Shown: piece by piece, positions 15,534 to 24,538 of the stretch | Numbering within the stretch: position 1 is the first letter of the stretch | How the letters are laid out: the number at the start of each line of letters is the position of its first letter | From: CAVXEH01 sp963805645 | Lineage (GTDB): Bacteria > Chloroflexota > Limnocylindria > QHBO01 | Direction: 5' to 3' | Length of the DNA stretch: 64,000 nt | Assembly: GCA_963805645.1 (NCBI GenBank) | Contig: CAWDVA010000004.1 | Coordinates: 1 to 64,000, forward strand | Notes under the pieces: generated by a model | The model's database searches: none | Told to the model about the DNA's origin: nothing | What the model saw: only the letters and a program-made list of their open reading frames with translations | Translations under genes and position numbers: made by a program

Positions 15534-16475
15534 TCAGACCGTGGCGAGGCCCCGAGCCGGCTCGTGGACCTCGACCGTCTCGTGGACCGGCCGCACCACC
15601 AGCACCGACGCGTCGGTGTGCAGGAGCACCTTGCGGGCCACGCTGCCGAGCAGCAGCCGCCCGAGCGCGCTGAGACCGCGCGTGCCCACCACCACGAGAT
15701 CTGCCGAGTGCTCCTTGGAGGCCTTGACCAGCTCATGGGCCGGGTCGCCCTCGCGGATCTCACCTTCGGCGATCATCCCCGCGCGTCGCAGGGTTGCGAT
15801 GGCCTCGGCCACCGCCCCGCGCAGCTGCTCGTGACGCTCGTCCATCCCACCGTCGCCGAGCGTGACGATCGTTGGTGCGAACGCGCCGCCCAGCGCGATG
15901 GGCCACGAGGGCATGGGCTCGAGGACGGCGACGACCGTCGCCGGCACCGCGCGGAGCAGCTGCCAGGAGGCGAGGGTGGCGACCGCGCGGTGGGCGCTGT
16001 CCGAGCCGTCCACGCCCAGGAGCAGGCGACGCACAACCGGCCGCCGTGCCACGAGAACGGGGCAGGGGGCGTGGTCGACCACCTCCGCCGAGACGGAGCC
16101 GAGCAGCAGGGACTCGAGCGGGCCGTGGCCGCGGCTGCCCAGCACGATCAGGTCCGCGCCCCAGCGTCCGGCCTCCTCGATGAGGGCGCTCGCCGGCCGG
16201 CCGCGGAGCACGCGCGTCTCGCAGCTGCGCTCGGGTGCGCGCAGCAGGGCTGCCACGTTCCACAGCTGAAGGTCGAGGTCCTTGACGATCCGGCTCTCCG
16301 CCTCGTGTGCATGACTCGGGGCGACGCCGGTCTCCGGTGTGCCGACCAGGTCCGGCCCGGGCTCCAGCGCGGCAACCACGGCGATCTCGGTGCGGGCTGG
16401 CAGGCGCATGCGGCCGAGCAGTTCCCGGGCGGCCTCGGCGCCCGCCGAGCCGTCGTAGGCGAGGAGGACACGCAT
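15534..16475 (-). CDS. Tandem-domain universal stress protein (UspA family)
   Basis: 313 residues comprising two Usp domains. The first opens MRVLLAYDGSAGAEAARELL and ends DLIVLGSRGHGPLESLLLGS...CPVLVAR; the second opens RRLLLGVDGSDSAHRAVATL and ends DLVVVGTRGLSALGRLLLGS...ASVLVVR. Both carry the G-2X-G-9X-G(S/T) ATP-binding pattern, so both may bind ATP. The start has GGAGGT upstream. Such proteins respond to starvation and oxidative or energy stress. The divergent rubrerythrin-like gene begins 220 bases away, so the two may share stress-responsive control from that gap, where no operator is obvious. Confidence 0.92.
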   Translation of the reverse strand: MRVLLAYDGSAGAEAARELLGRMRLPARTEIAVVAALEPGPDLVGTPETGVAPSHAHEAESRIVKDLDLQLWNVAALLRAPERSCETRVLRGRPASALIEEAGRWGADLIVLGSRGHGPLESLLLGSVSAEVVDHAPCPVLVARRPVVRRLLLGVDGSDSAHRAVATLASWQLLRAVPATVVAVLEPMPSWPIALGGAFAPTIVTLGDGGMDERHEQLRGAVAEAIATLRRAGMIAEGEIREGDPAHELVKASKEHSADLVVVGTRGLSALGRLLLGSVARKVLLHTDASVLVVRPVHETVEVHEPARGLATV

Positions 16476-16695
16476 CGCTTGCACCTCCAGCGGTCTGTGG
16501 CAACAGCGTCCGCCGGCGGGGAGTGCGCCGGGAGGGCCATCCGTCGCCTTCGGAGGTGCCGAAGGGTCCCGCGGCTCGGGCGCTGCGCCCGTGGTGGGAT
16601 CCCTGCGGATGGAGGACCCTGCCCAGCACGGAGATCGTCGGGCACGCACGCACCGCCACCAACGCTAGGCACGACACGCGGCCGGGAGGGCACCC

Positions 16696-17106
16696 ATGCA
16701 AGGCAGGACTCGGTTCAACGTCGAGGCCGCGCTCGCCGGCGAGGCGTTGGCGGCCCTTCGCTACCAGCTGTTCGCCGACCGCGCGAGAGACGAGGGATAC
16801 GAGCGGATCGCGGATCTGTTCGCCGCCGCTGGGCTCCATGAGCGGCTCGGGCGCTTCGGGGAGCTGGCATCGCTGGTCGGACTGGTGGGGACGACACGCC
16901 AGAACCTGCGGACTGCGATCGGCGGCGAGGTGACCGAGCATCGGAGCCTGTATCCGCGGTTCTCGTCCCAGGCGCGCCAGGATGGCGAAGACGCTGTGGC
17001 CGAGCAGTTCGAGGCGCTCGGTTCGGACGAGCACCGCTTCGCGGAGCGGCTTCGGGACGGCCTCGAAGAGCTCGAGGTCGCGGAGCTCGAGGTGGTCGGG
17101 GGCTGA
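16696..17106 (+). CDS. Rubrerythrin-like ferritin-fold protein with altered metal ligands
   Basis: 136 residues forming a four-helix pattern. AGEALAALRYQLFADRARDEG and EHRSLYPRFSSQARQDGEDA match rubrerythrin helices, but where the family has ExxH in helix 2 this protein reads HERLGRF (the His position is Gly), and in helix 4 the ExxH reads EHRF (His position Phe). The Glu ligands are largely kept. There is no C-terminal rubredoxin domain. It may bind a different metal centre or be a structural or stress protein. GGGAGGG precedes the start. Its stop codon directly abuts the stop of the convergent GNAT gene. Confidence 0.7.
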   Translation: MQGRTRFNVEAALAGEALAALRYQLFADRARDEGYERIADLFAAAGLHERLGRFGELASLVGLVGTTRQNLRTAIGGEVTEHRSLYPRFSSQARQDGEDAVAEQFEALGSDEHRFAERLRDGLEELEVAELEVVGG

Positions 17107-17610
17107 TCAGGCGGCCGATGCCGCGGCCAGGTCCAGGCTCAGGATGTCGGCGCCGCCGTCGGCGGGGCGGCGACGCCAGGGGATTCCCGCTCGCTGCAGA
17201 AGCCCGTGGATCGCGTGGTTGCCTGGCAGCATCCGCGCCTCGAGGGTCGCGATCCCGCGCCGCCGGGCGGAGCCGACTGCCGCCCTGAGAAGAGCGCGCC
17301 CGATCCCGCGTCGCTGGAACGCGTCGTCGACGGCCACGCCGACCTCCTCGACGCCCGGGCGCAGCGGCGCGAGGCAGATGTGCCCGACGATCAAGCCGGT
17401 CTTCCGCTCGATCGCCACGAAGCCGTCCGATCCACGGCCGATGGCCGTGCCGAACGCGACGGCCTGGTCCGCGGTGATGCCGCTGGTGGCGCCCATGAAG
17501 CGCAACGCACGACTATGCGCGGACAGCCGCGCATAGAAGGCCTCCAGCGCCACCGCGTCCCGGAACCGGGCATGGCGAACCAGGACGGGGCCCTGCTCCA
17601 TGTCCGACAT
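17107..17610 (-). CDS. GNAT-family N-acetyltransferase
   Basis: 167 residues. The acetyl-CoA site is seen in EVGVAVDDAFQRRGIGRALL (Q/R-x-x-G-x-G/A motif) followed by AVGSARRRGIATLEARMLPGN. The first half (VRHARFRDAVALEAFYARLS, RALRFMG) resembles the GNAT domain found at the end of bacterial acyl-CoA synthetase/acetyltransferase Pat-type proteins, where FYARLS...RF is typical, so the target could be a protein lysine; that is inference. Stand-alone gene, convergent with the rubrerythrin-like gene with no bases between stops. Confidence 0.85.
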   Translation of the reverse strand: MSDMEQGPVLVRHARFRDAVALEAFYARLSAHSRALRFMGATSGITADQAVAFGTAIGRGSDGFVAIERKTGLIVGHICLAPLRPGVEEVGVAVDDAFQRRGIGRALLRAAVGSARRRGIATLEARMLPGNHAIHGLLQRAGIPWRRRPADGGADILSLDLAAASAA

Positions 17611-17720
17611 CGTCCGGCCCGGCCGACGCCTTCGTCAGTGCCGAACTGCCCGGGCCCCACCGGCCGATCGGTCCTTGCACTGGTGCCGTGCGTCCCTCGC
17701 GTGGGTGGCGCACCCGTCCC

Positions 17721-17726
17721 TAGACT
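17721..17726 (+). promoter_or_regulatory. -10 box TAGACT, leaderless start of the CoA-transferase gene
   Basis: TAGACT with 6 bases to the ATG at 17733 and no ribosome binding site between them. Confidence 0.65.
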
Positions 17727-17732
17727 CGCAGG

Positions 17733-19004
17733 ATGCAGATCGTCACCCCCGCCGAGGCGGTTGCCTCCATCACCTCCGGGCAGCAGCTGTGGGTCCACGA
17801 TGCGGCCGCGACGCCATCGGTGCTCCTCCAGGCGCTGACCGACCGCGCCGATGAGCTGGAGGGCGTCCGTATCGCGCACTTCCACATCGAGGGGCCGGCG
17901 CCGCACCTCGCCCCCGAGATGGAGGGCCATTTCGTCCACCAGGCCCTCTTCATCGGTCCGAACGCGCGGCAGGCGGTCAACGAGGGCCGCGCCCAGTACA
18001 TCCCGGTCTTCCTCTCCGACGTGCCTGACCTGTTCAGCTCCGGTGTCATGCCCCTCGACGCGGTGCTCCTCAACATGAGCACCCCGGATCGCCACGGGTT
18101 CTGCTCGCTGGGGACGAGCGTCCTGGCCAACCTGGCAGCGGTCCGCAGCGCGAAGACGGTTATCGCCCAGCTCAACGACCAGATGCCGCGCACCATGGGC
18201 GACAGCTGCATCCACGTCTCCCAGATCGACTTCGCGACCGAGGTGAGCCAGCCACCCTACGAGGTGCCCGAGCCGCCGATCGGCGAGGTGGAGAAGCGGA
18301 TCGGCGAGCACATCGCGGAGCTCGTGCCGGACGGGGCAACCCTCCAGCTCGGGATCGGGGCCATCCCGTCGGCGGCCGCCCAGGCGCTCACCGCCAAGCA
18401 CGACCTCGGGATCCACACAGAGATGTTCACCGATGCGGTCCTGCCCCTCGTCGAGTGTGGCGCGCTCACCGGCGCGGCCAAGGAGATCAACCGCTACAAG
18501 ATGGTCGCCACCTTCGTGATGGGGACCGCCCGCCTCTACGACTTCGTGGATCGCAACCCCATGGTCGAGATGCGCGGCGTGGACTACACAAACGACACCG
18601 CGGTGATCCGCCGGCTGCGTCGGATGACCGCGATCAACTCGGCGATCGAGGTGGACCTCACCGGCCAGGTCGTCGCGGACTCGATCGGACCGCGCTTCTA
18701 CTCGGGCGTCGGCGGCCAGATGGACTTCGTCCGGGGCGCCTCGTTGGCGCCCGAGGGGCGGGCCATCATCGCGCTGCCCTCGACGGCGTCGAACGGGACC
18801 ATCTCGCGCATCACGCCGTTCCTGCGAGAGGGCGCCGGCGTGGTGACCACCCGCGCGCACGCCCGGACCATCGTGACCGAGTGGGGCGTGGCGGAGCTCC
18901 ATGGCCGGAGCATCACGGAGCGGGCGCGGGCACTGATCGACATCGCCCACCCCGACTTCCGCGACGAGCTCGAGCACGCGGCGCGCAAGACCAACTTCCT
19001 GTAG
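17733..19004 (+). CDS. Acetyl-CoA hydrolase/4-hydroxybutyrate CoA-transferase family protein
   Basis: 423 residues. The N-terminal domain has MSTPDRHGFCSLGTSV and the C-terminal domain has GATLQLGIGAIPSA, the catalytic Glu in LGIHTEMFTD, and the GVGGQMDFVRGA glycine loop, all standard for class I acetate/4-hydroxybutyrate CoA-transferases. It moves CoA between acetyl-CoA and short organic acids through a glutamyl-CoA intermediate. The chain ends with the usual ARALIDIAHPDFRDEL. It probably initiates from a leaderless mRNA and stands alone. Exact acid substrate cannot be read from sequence. Confidence 0.9.
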   Translation: MQIVTPAEAVASITSGQQLWVHDAAATPSVLLQALTDRADELEGVRIAHFHIEGPAPHLAPEMEGHFVHQALFIGPNARQAVNEGRAQYIPVFLSDVPDLFSSGVMPLDAVLLNMSTPDRHGFCSLGTSVLANLAAVRSAKTVIAQLNDQMPRTMGDSCIHVSQIDFATEVSQPPYEVPEPPIGEVEKRIGEHIAELVPDGATLQLGIGAIPSAAAQALTAKHDLGIHTEMFTDAVLPLVECGALTGAAKEINRYKMVATFVMGTARLYDFVDRNPMVEMRGVDYTNDTAVIRRLRRMTAINSAIEVDLTGQVVADSIGPRFYSGVGGQMDFVRGASLAPEGRAIIALPSTASNGTISRITPFLREGAGVVTTRAHARTIVTEWGVAELHGRSITERARALIDIAHPDFRDELEHAARKTNFL

Positions 19005-19066
19005 GTCGACTCCCGGTTTCGCCCACCGGGGTCAAGGGTGGGAAGCCGGCTGGCGCCGTCGGATCC

Positions 19067-20320
19067 TCAGGCCAGCGCCTCGAGCAGACCGATGGCGGCG
19101 CCCACCCCGTCCTCGGCCGCGACCTGCGCACCAAGACGGACCGCGCGCTCCCGCATCGCCACGTCGCTGGCCGCGATCCGGATACGGTCCGCGAGGGCCG
19201 TGGCGGTGAGGCTCGGCAGCGGGAGCGGCGGCGGCGCCACGCCGAGGGCGTGGAGGCGGGCGGCCCAGTAGGGCTGGTCCCCGACGTGCGGGACCACGAC
19301 GGAAGGCACGCCCGCGGCAACGGCGGCGTGCGTGGTCCCCGCGCCGCCGTGGTGGACGATGGCAGCCGCGCGCGGGAAGAGCCAGGCGTGGTCCACCGGG
19401 CCGGCGGTCGCCACGCGGCCGGACCCGGGCCCGCGTCCTGGGGCTGCGCCCTGCACGATCGCCCGGAGTCCGGTCCGGTCCAGTGCCTCGCCGACCGTGG
19501 TGCCGAGCCGCTCCGGATCGTCCACTGCCATCGATCCGAAGGTCACGACGACCGGCGGCGGACCGGCGTCCAGGAAGGCCTCGAGAGCCCGGTCCGGGTC
19601 CGGTTCGCCGGCCGGCCGCCACGCGCCCGTGAAGTGGGTGGTGGCGGGCAGATCCGTCGCCGGCGGCGCGATCGCGGGTGAGACGGCGACCAGGTGGAGG
19701 CGCGGCGACCGCCCCCGGAAGAGCGGGATCTCCGCGGCGCCGCTTCCCGCCTCGCGCAGCGCGGCCTCAAGCGGGCCGTTGAGGCCCCGCAGTGAGCGGT
19801 CCAGGAACGCCCACAGGATCGGATTGGCCGGCCCCAGGTTCGGCATGCCGGCCGGCGGGGCGCTGCGGGTCGGCAGCAGCACCGGGTCGAAGACGGCGCT
19901 GGCCCATCGAGCGCCCGCGTCGGTCGCCGCCGCCTGGGCAAGCGAGTGGATGCCGTGGACCACGACCAGGTCATGGCCCGCCAGCGTCTCGCGCAGGTCG
20001 CGGTAGTGCGCGACGGCACCGCGCAGGTGGAAGTCGCGGAGGATGGCGACCTGCGCCATCGGCGAGCGCATCGCTGCCGCGGCCGCGGCGGTGGATCGGA
20101 TCTCATGCGCGGTGGTGGCCGGTCCCGCCGGGAGGAACGCGATGCCCGCCGAGGCGAATGCGGAGCGGTGGAGCTCCCAGCTGACCGCTGTCACGACGTG
20201 GCCGCGCTCGCGCAGGCCGGCGCCGAGTGCCACGAAGGGCAGCACATCGCCGGTGGTGCCCACCGTGGCAAGCACGATCCGCAGACGCCCCGAGGGCGGG
20301 ATGGCCGGGCGGGTGACCAT
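19067..20320 (-). CDS. GT1-family (UDP-glucosyltransferase-like) glycosyltransferase
   Basis: 417 residues. GT-B fold: N-terminal LRIVLATVGTTGDVLPFVAL with GLRERGHVVTAVSWELHR, and C-terminal donor-binding region VVVTFGSMAVDDP and AAIVHHGGAGTTHAAVAAGV followed by PHVGDQPYWAARLHALGVAP, closely following the sterol/polyketide glucosyltransferase pattern. It should transfer a hexose from a nucleotide sugar to a lipophilic acceptor. The start at 20320 has GAGGAG about 11 bases upstream. It lies 26 bases after the AlkA-like gene and is probably the last gene of the operon that starts at 24520. Confidence 0.88.
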   Translation of the reverse strand: MVTRPAIPPSGRLRIVLATVGTTGDVLPFVALGAGLRERGHVVTAVSWELHRSAFASAGIAFLPAGPATTAHEIRSTAAAAAAMRSPMAQVAILRDFHLRGAVAHYRDLRETLAGHDLVVVHGIHSLAQAAATDAGARWASAVFDPVLLPTRSAPPAGMPNLGPANPILWAFLDRSLRGLNGPLEAALREAGSGAAEIPLFRGRSPRLHLVAVSPAIAPPATDLPATTHFTGAWRPAGEPDPDRALEAFLDAGPPPVVVTFGSMAVDDPERLGTTVGEALDRTGLRAIVQGAAPGRGPGSGRVATAGPVDHAWLFPRAAAIVHHGGAGTTHAAVAAGVPSVVVPHVGDQPYWAARLHALGVAPPPLPLPSLTATALADRIRIAASDVAMRERAVRLGAQVAAEDGVGAAIGLLEALA

Positions 20321-20346
20321 GTCGGTGGGCTCCTCTCGTCCCCCGG

Positions 20347-21249
20347 TCACAGGGCCGCGATGCTGCGCGGTGGGGTGCGCGGGCCGAAGCGCGGGAGGCG
20401 GATCCCGGAGGCCTCCAGCAGGCGCTGCACGCGCCCGCGCTGCCCGGCGTACGGCTCGAGCAGCTCGAGCATCCGCGCATCGTCGGCGCGCGGCTCCCCG
20501 GCCAGCGCCCAGGCCACCAGGCTCGGGATGTGGTAGTCGCCGATGCTGATCGCATCCGGATCGCCGAGCGCCACCCGCCGGACCTCCGCGCTCGTCCACG
20601 GGCCGATTCCCGGGATGGAGCGCAGCAGACGGTCCGCCTCAGGTGCCGAGCTCATCGCCTCCAGCCGTGGGGCAAGGCGCGCGGCAGCGCGGATCACCTC
20701 CGCCCGGCGACGCTCGATCCCCAGCGGGTGGAAGGCGTACGACGGCAGGCCGACGAGCCGCGCGGGATCCGGCGCCAGCCGCAGGCCCGGCGGTCCGGGC
20801 GCGGGCTCGCCGTGGGCGCGGATCAGCGCGCGGTAGGCACGGCGCGCCTCGACGCCCGTCACCTTCTGCTCGCAGATCGCGGGCAAGAGCGCCTCGAAGA
20901 GGCGGCGCGAGCGCGGGAGCCGCAACCCCGGATGTCGGCGCACCGTCTCGCGGATCACCGAATGATGCGGTACCAGTGCCGATGGATCGTCCAGGACGCC
21001 GACCAGCTCGCCGGCGCCCGCGATCGCCTCGTGGGCCCCGGGACCCCAGGCCCGAGCCTCGATGCGGTCGACGGCGACCTGGCGGAGCTGCAGGGTGGTC
21101 GGACCAGAGGGGAGTCGGGACGCCCGCCAGACGCCATCGGCCCCGAGGCGGATGGTCGGATCGCCGGTGCCGTGGGCCAGTGGCCACAGCGTGGCGGCGA
21201 GCTCGACGGGCCCGGGAAGGACGATGGTCCCCCTGGCGTCGGGCGTCAT
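20347..21249 (-). CDS. AlkA-like DNA-3-methyladenine glycosylase (HhH-GPD)
   Basis: 300 residues. The C-terminal half has the helix-hairpin-helix LRSIPGIGPWTSAEVRRVAL followed by GDPDAISIGDYHIPSLVAWA, which supplies the catalytic Asp in GDYHIP. The N-terminal part resembles the AlkA beta-sheet domain. EQKVTGVEARRAYRALI is a typical HhH-GPD approach helix. It excises alkylated bases. Its ATG overlaps the stop of the upstream acyltransferase gene by four bases (ATGA), an unusual partner for a repair enzyme. Confidence 0.85.
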   Translation of the reverse strand: MTPDARGTIVLPGPVELAATLWPLAHGTGDPTIRLGADGVWRASRLPSGPTTLQLRQVAVDRIEARAWGPGAHEAIAGAGELVGVLDDPSALVPHHSVIRETVRRHPGLRLPRSRRLFEALLPAICEQKVTGVEARRAYRALIRAHGEPAPGPPGLRLAPDPARLVGLPSYAFHPLGIERRRAEVIRAAARLAPRLEAMSSAPEADRLLRSIPGIGPWTSAEVRRVALGDPDAISIGDYHIPSLVAWALAGEPRADDARMLELLEPYAGQRGRVQRLLEASGIRLPRFGPRTPPRSIAAL

Positions 21250-22256
21250 CGGCGCATGGAGAGGATGAGCGGGCTCGAGCGCTGGACCTCTTCGAAGTCG
21301 GCGCGGCTGCGGATCCGCCGATACCCCTCGCGCACCAGGATCTGCCCGCAGATGCCGCCCAGCGTGTTGCCGGGTCCCGGCAGTACGAGCAGGTCCGGCG
21401 CCCATTCGCGGAGCGCCACCCGCACCGCGGTCGCGAAGTCGAATGGTGTGGTGACCTGCTCGCCCAGCGTGTAGGCGCGGAGGGCGAGCGGGTCGGTGGA
21501 CCAGGGGGACCAGCGCGCGCCGCGGCCGTCGACCAGCGCGATGTGCGGCCGCCTCCAGCCGAGCGCGCCCAGGCGTTCCCGGGCCTCCGCGGCCACGTGC
21601 TCGAGGAGCGGCGTGTGGTATGGCCCGTGGAGGGCCAGGCGGAGGGGATACTGGCGCTCGCCGATTCGCATGGGCGGCAACCGCTCGAGGAGCGCCGCCA
21701 CGCCTGCCTCGTTCCCGGCGAGAACCGCGTAGCCGCCCAGGTCGATGCTGGGGTACACCGTTGCGCCGGCGTCGTCGGCGCCGCGCAGGGCCTCGATGAC
21801 GGTGTCCTCGAGCGCGGGGTCCGGGCGCCAGTCGGCACCGACCAGGGGATAGATGACCTGGCCGCCGGGTCCACCGGCCGGCAGCGGAGCCTCCTGGAGC
21901 AGACTCATCTCCTGGACGAGCCGGAACCCGTCCTCGAATGAGAGGGCACCGGACGCCGCCAGGGCGGTGTACCAGCCCAGGGAGTTGCCGACCGCCACCA
22001 CCGGCTCTGCCTCCGAGGGGAGGGTGGCCGCGTCGAGCAGCGAAACCAGGTAGATGAGCGGTGAGGCGTTCGCGGGCGTGAGATGGACCCGGGGCTCGAA
22101 GGCCCCGGCCGCGTCGAGTGACAGCAGCGGGGGAAGGTCGTAGCCGGCACGGATCTCCTCCGCCTGTCGTACGAGGGGATGGTCCGGGTCGAGGGATCCT
22201 AGGCTGGCCGAGGTGTACGACCCGCGGCCCGGGAAGACGAGGAGCGCGCGGTTCAC
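21246..22256 (-). CDS. FabD-like ACP/CoA acyltransferase (MAT domain)
   Basis: 336 residues. Acyltransferase fold with the nucleophile in GNSLGWYTAL (GxSxG), the partner His in ALHGPYHTPLLEHV, and LLVFPGRGSYTS at the start. The loop that in FabD carries the malonyl-binding Arg is not clearly recognisable, so the acyl group could be something other than malonyl. Starts at a GTG that overlaps the stop of the E1 gene by four bases, so expression is coupled to that enzyme. No ketosynthase or ACP gene is visible nearby. It could move the acyl group made by the dehydrogenase complex onto a carrier; that is inference. Confidence 0.82.
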   Translation of the reverse strand: MNRALLVFPGRGSYTSASLGSLDPDHPLVRQAEEIRAGYDLPPLLSLDAAGAFEPRVHLTPANASPLIYLVSLLDAATLPSEAEPVVAVGNSLGWYTALAASGALSFEDGFRLVQEMSLLQEAPLPAGGPGGQVIYPLVGADWRPDPALEDTVIEALRGADDAGATVYPSIDLGGYAVLAGNEAGVAALLERLPPMRIGERQYPLRLALHGPYHTPLLEHVAAEARERLGALGWRRPHIALVDGRGARWSPWSTDPLALRAYTLGEQVTTPFDFATAVRVALREWAPDLLVLPGPGNTLGGICGQILVREGYRRIRSRADFEEVQRSSPLILSMRR

Positions 22257-24520
22257 GCGTCCGCCCTTCCCGGCACGGCGGCGAGCGCCGCGGCGAGGAC
22301 CTGGTCGAGGCTCACCAGGACCGCCTCCGTGGCCGGGCCCAGCGGCACGAACGAGTCGACCGCGCGGACCGAAGCCAGCCGCTCGCCGGCGCGGTGCTCG
22401 GCGAGATCCGCGATGATCGCGTCGGCCACGCCGCCGCCCGTGGCGCGGCACTCGTCCACGACCAGCACCGCACCGGTGTGCTCCGCCGCCTCGCGGAGCG
22501 CCGCGACGGGGAGCGGATTCAGCCAGCGCAGGTCGATGACCCGGGCGCGCAGGCCATGCTCGGTTGCCAGGCGGCGCTGGGCCTGGAGCGAGAGGCGCAG
22601 CCCGTTGGCGTAGCTGACGAGCAGGATGTCCGCGCGCTCATCGGGGGTGGCGCCATCGGGCTCGTAGACGCCCACCTCGCCGGGCAGCAGCGTCTCCGGG
22701 GGCGGAGGGTAGGCGAACAGCCAGCCGGCGTCGCCGGGCTCCAGGATGTCCTTTTCATGGTAGAGGGCAATCGGCTCCAGGAAGGCCACGATGCGGCCGT
22801 CCTCGAGGGCCATGGCGATCGCACCACGGAGCATCCGGGCGGCGTCGTCGCCGCGCGACGGACAGGCGATCACCAGGCCGGGAATGTCGCGCAGGGCGCC
22901 CACGCTGTTGTCGTTGTGGAAGTGGCCACCGAACCCCTTCTGATAGGCGAGCGAGGCGATGCGCACGACCATGGGGTTGCGGAACTGGCCGCTGCTGAAG
23001 AACTGCAGCGACGCGGCCTCGCCGCGGATCTGGTCCAGCGCGTTGTGGACGTAGGCCAGGTACTGGATCTCGGGGATCGGGAGCAGGCCGATGTGGGCTG
23101 CCCCCTGGGCGATCCCCAGGATGGAGGTCTCATCGAGGAGCGTGTCGAAGACACGCCCCGCGCCGAAGCGGCGCTGGAGCCCGTGGGTCACGTTGTAGAC
23201 GCCGCCCTTGCGGGCCACGTCCTCCCCGAACACGATGAGCTCCGGGCGGCGCGCCATCTCGTCGGCCAGCGCGGCGTTGATGAGCCCGGCCAGCGTGTGC
23301 GCGTTCGGCGCAGTTGCCTCCTCCGGCAGGGATCCGTCCCAGGCCGCGCGCCGTGCCTCCGTGCCGAGCACCGGCCCGGCGGCTCGGGTCGCCACGCGGT
23401 CCGGGTGATCCGGCGCCATCGGCCCCACGACCTCGGCCGTGGTCGCCAAACGCGGCCTGCGGGTGGCCTCTTCGGCGGCGGCTGCCACCCGTTCCCGCAG
23501 GTCGCGGACCAGGCGCTCGAGCTCATCCGGCGCGGCGGCGCCGGACTCGACCAGGCGTCGCGCGTTGTGAAGGACGGGATCGCGAGCCTCGACGGCGGCG
23601 ATTTCGTGGAGCTCGCGGTACACGTGCTCGGCGTCGCTTCCGGCGTGGCCCCACAGGCGCACGGTCCGCAGGTGCAGGAAGGCCGGACGGCGCGCGTTGC
23701 GCACGAAGTCGATGGCCTCCCCGGCGGTCTCCCAGACGTCATCGAGCTCGCCTTCCGCGTGCCAGTAGCGCAGGTGCGACTGGTTCGCGAAGGTGTCGGC
23801 GATCCAGCCGGCCGGGGTGGGCACGCTGATCCCGGTGCCGTTGTCCTCGCAGACGAAGAGGATCGGCATCGGCAGGCCGATCTTCGCCGCGTAGCGGGCG
23901 GTGTTGAACGCGGAAAGGGCGGTGGCGTGGTTCGCCGACGCGTCGCCGAAGGAGGCCATGACGATGGCGTCGGCGGGCAGCTCGCCGGCGACGCCCAGCC
24001 GCCGCGCGCGCGCCAGCGAGAACGCCAGGCCCATGGCCTTGGGGAGGTGGCTGGCGATGGTCGAGGTCTGGGGTGGCACCCACAGGGCGCGGCTGCCCCA
24101 GACCTTGTGGCGTCCCTGGGCGATGGGATCCTCGGCGGAGGCCACCATCCCGAGCAGCGTGTCGAAGAGGGGCGTCGATCCGGGCAGCTGCCGGGCGCGG
24201 GCCATCATGAAGGCGCCCGAGCGATAGTGCAGGAACGCCGGGTCGGTGATCAGCAGGCGAGCACCGAGGACCGCGTTGTTCTCGTGCCCCGCCGAGCCGA
24301 TGGTGTAGAAGCTGCGGTCCGTCTTCTTCAGCTCACGCGCGGCCGCGTCGAGCACGCGGCTCGCGACCTGGTCCTCGAAGAGCTCGATGGCGCGGCGCGC
24401 GGTCAGCGATCCGCCCGGACGCAATGGTGCCTCGGGATCGATGCGGGCTGCGGCGGGGCGGACCTCGGCGAGGAAGGTGTCGAGCGCTCCGGAGACGATG
24501 GCGACGCGGTCGAAGGTCAT
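22253..24520 (-). CDS. Fused alpha-beta E1 component of a 2-oxoacid dehydrogenase
   Basis: 755 residues. Residues ~50-340 are the alpha subunit with the thiamine diphosphate motif GDASANHATALSAFNTA and CEDNGTGIS; residues ~420-755 are the beta subunit with VFGEDVARKGGVYNVT, FDTLLDETSILGIAQGAA and PEIQYLAYVHNALDQ. Fusion of both in one chain is known for some branched-chain and acetoin-type E1 proteins. It decarboxylates a 2-oxoacid and passes the acyl group to an E2 lipoyl domain; no E2 or E3 gene is in the window. First gene of a coupled operon with the acyltransferase, AlkA-like and GT1 genes. The start lies 12 bases after a TATGAT box. Confidence 0.9.
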   Translation of the reverse strand: MTFDRVAIVSGALDTFLAEVRPAAARIDPEAPLRPGGSLTARRAIELFEDQVASRVLDAAARELKKTDRSFYTIGSAGHENNAVLGARLLITDPAFLHYRSGAFMMARARQLPGSTPLFDTLLGMVASAEDPIAQGRHKVWGSRALWVPPQTSTIASHLPKAMGLAFSLARARRLGVAGELPADAIVMASFGDASANHATALSAFNTARYAAKIGLPMPILFVCEDNGTGISVPTPAGWIADTFANQSHLRYWHAEGELDDVWETAGEAIDFVRNARRPAFLHLRTVRLWGHAGSDAEHVYRELHEIAAVEARDPVLHNARRLVESGAAAPDELERLVRDLRERVAAAAEEATRRPRLATTAEVVGPMAPDHPDRVATRAAGPVLGTEARRAAWDGSLPEEATAPNAHTLAGLINAALADEMARRPELIVFGEDVARKGGVYNVTHGLQRRFGAGRVFDTLLDETSILGIAQGAAHIGLLPIPEIQYLAYVHNALDQIRGEAASLQFFSSGQFRNPMVVRIASLAYQKGFGGHFHNDNSVGALRDIPGLVIACPSRGDDAARMLRGAIAMALEDGRIVAFLEPIALYHEKDILEPGDAGWLFAYPPPPETLLPGEVGVYEPDGATPDERADILLVSYANGLRLSLQAQRRLATEHGLRARVIDLRWLNPLPVAALREAAEHTGAVLVVDECRATGGGVADAIIADLAEHRAGERLASVRAVDSFVPLGPATEAVLVSLDQVLAAALAAVPGRADA

Positions 24521-24532
24521 GGGGCGATTCGC

Positions 24533-24538
24533 ATCATA
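24533..24538 (-). promoter_or_regulatory. -10 box TATGAT of the E1 operon
   Basis: TATGAT on the minus strand, 12 bases before the ATG at 24520, giving a leader of only about five bases. Confidence 0.5.
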
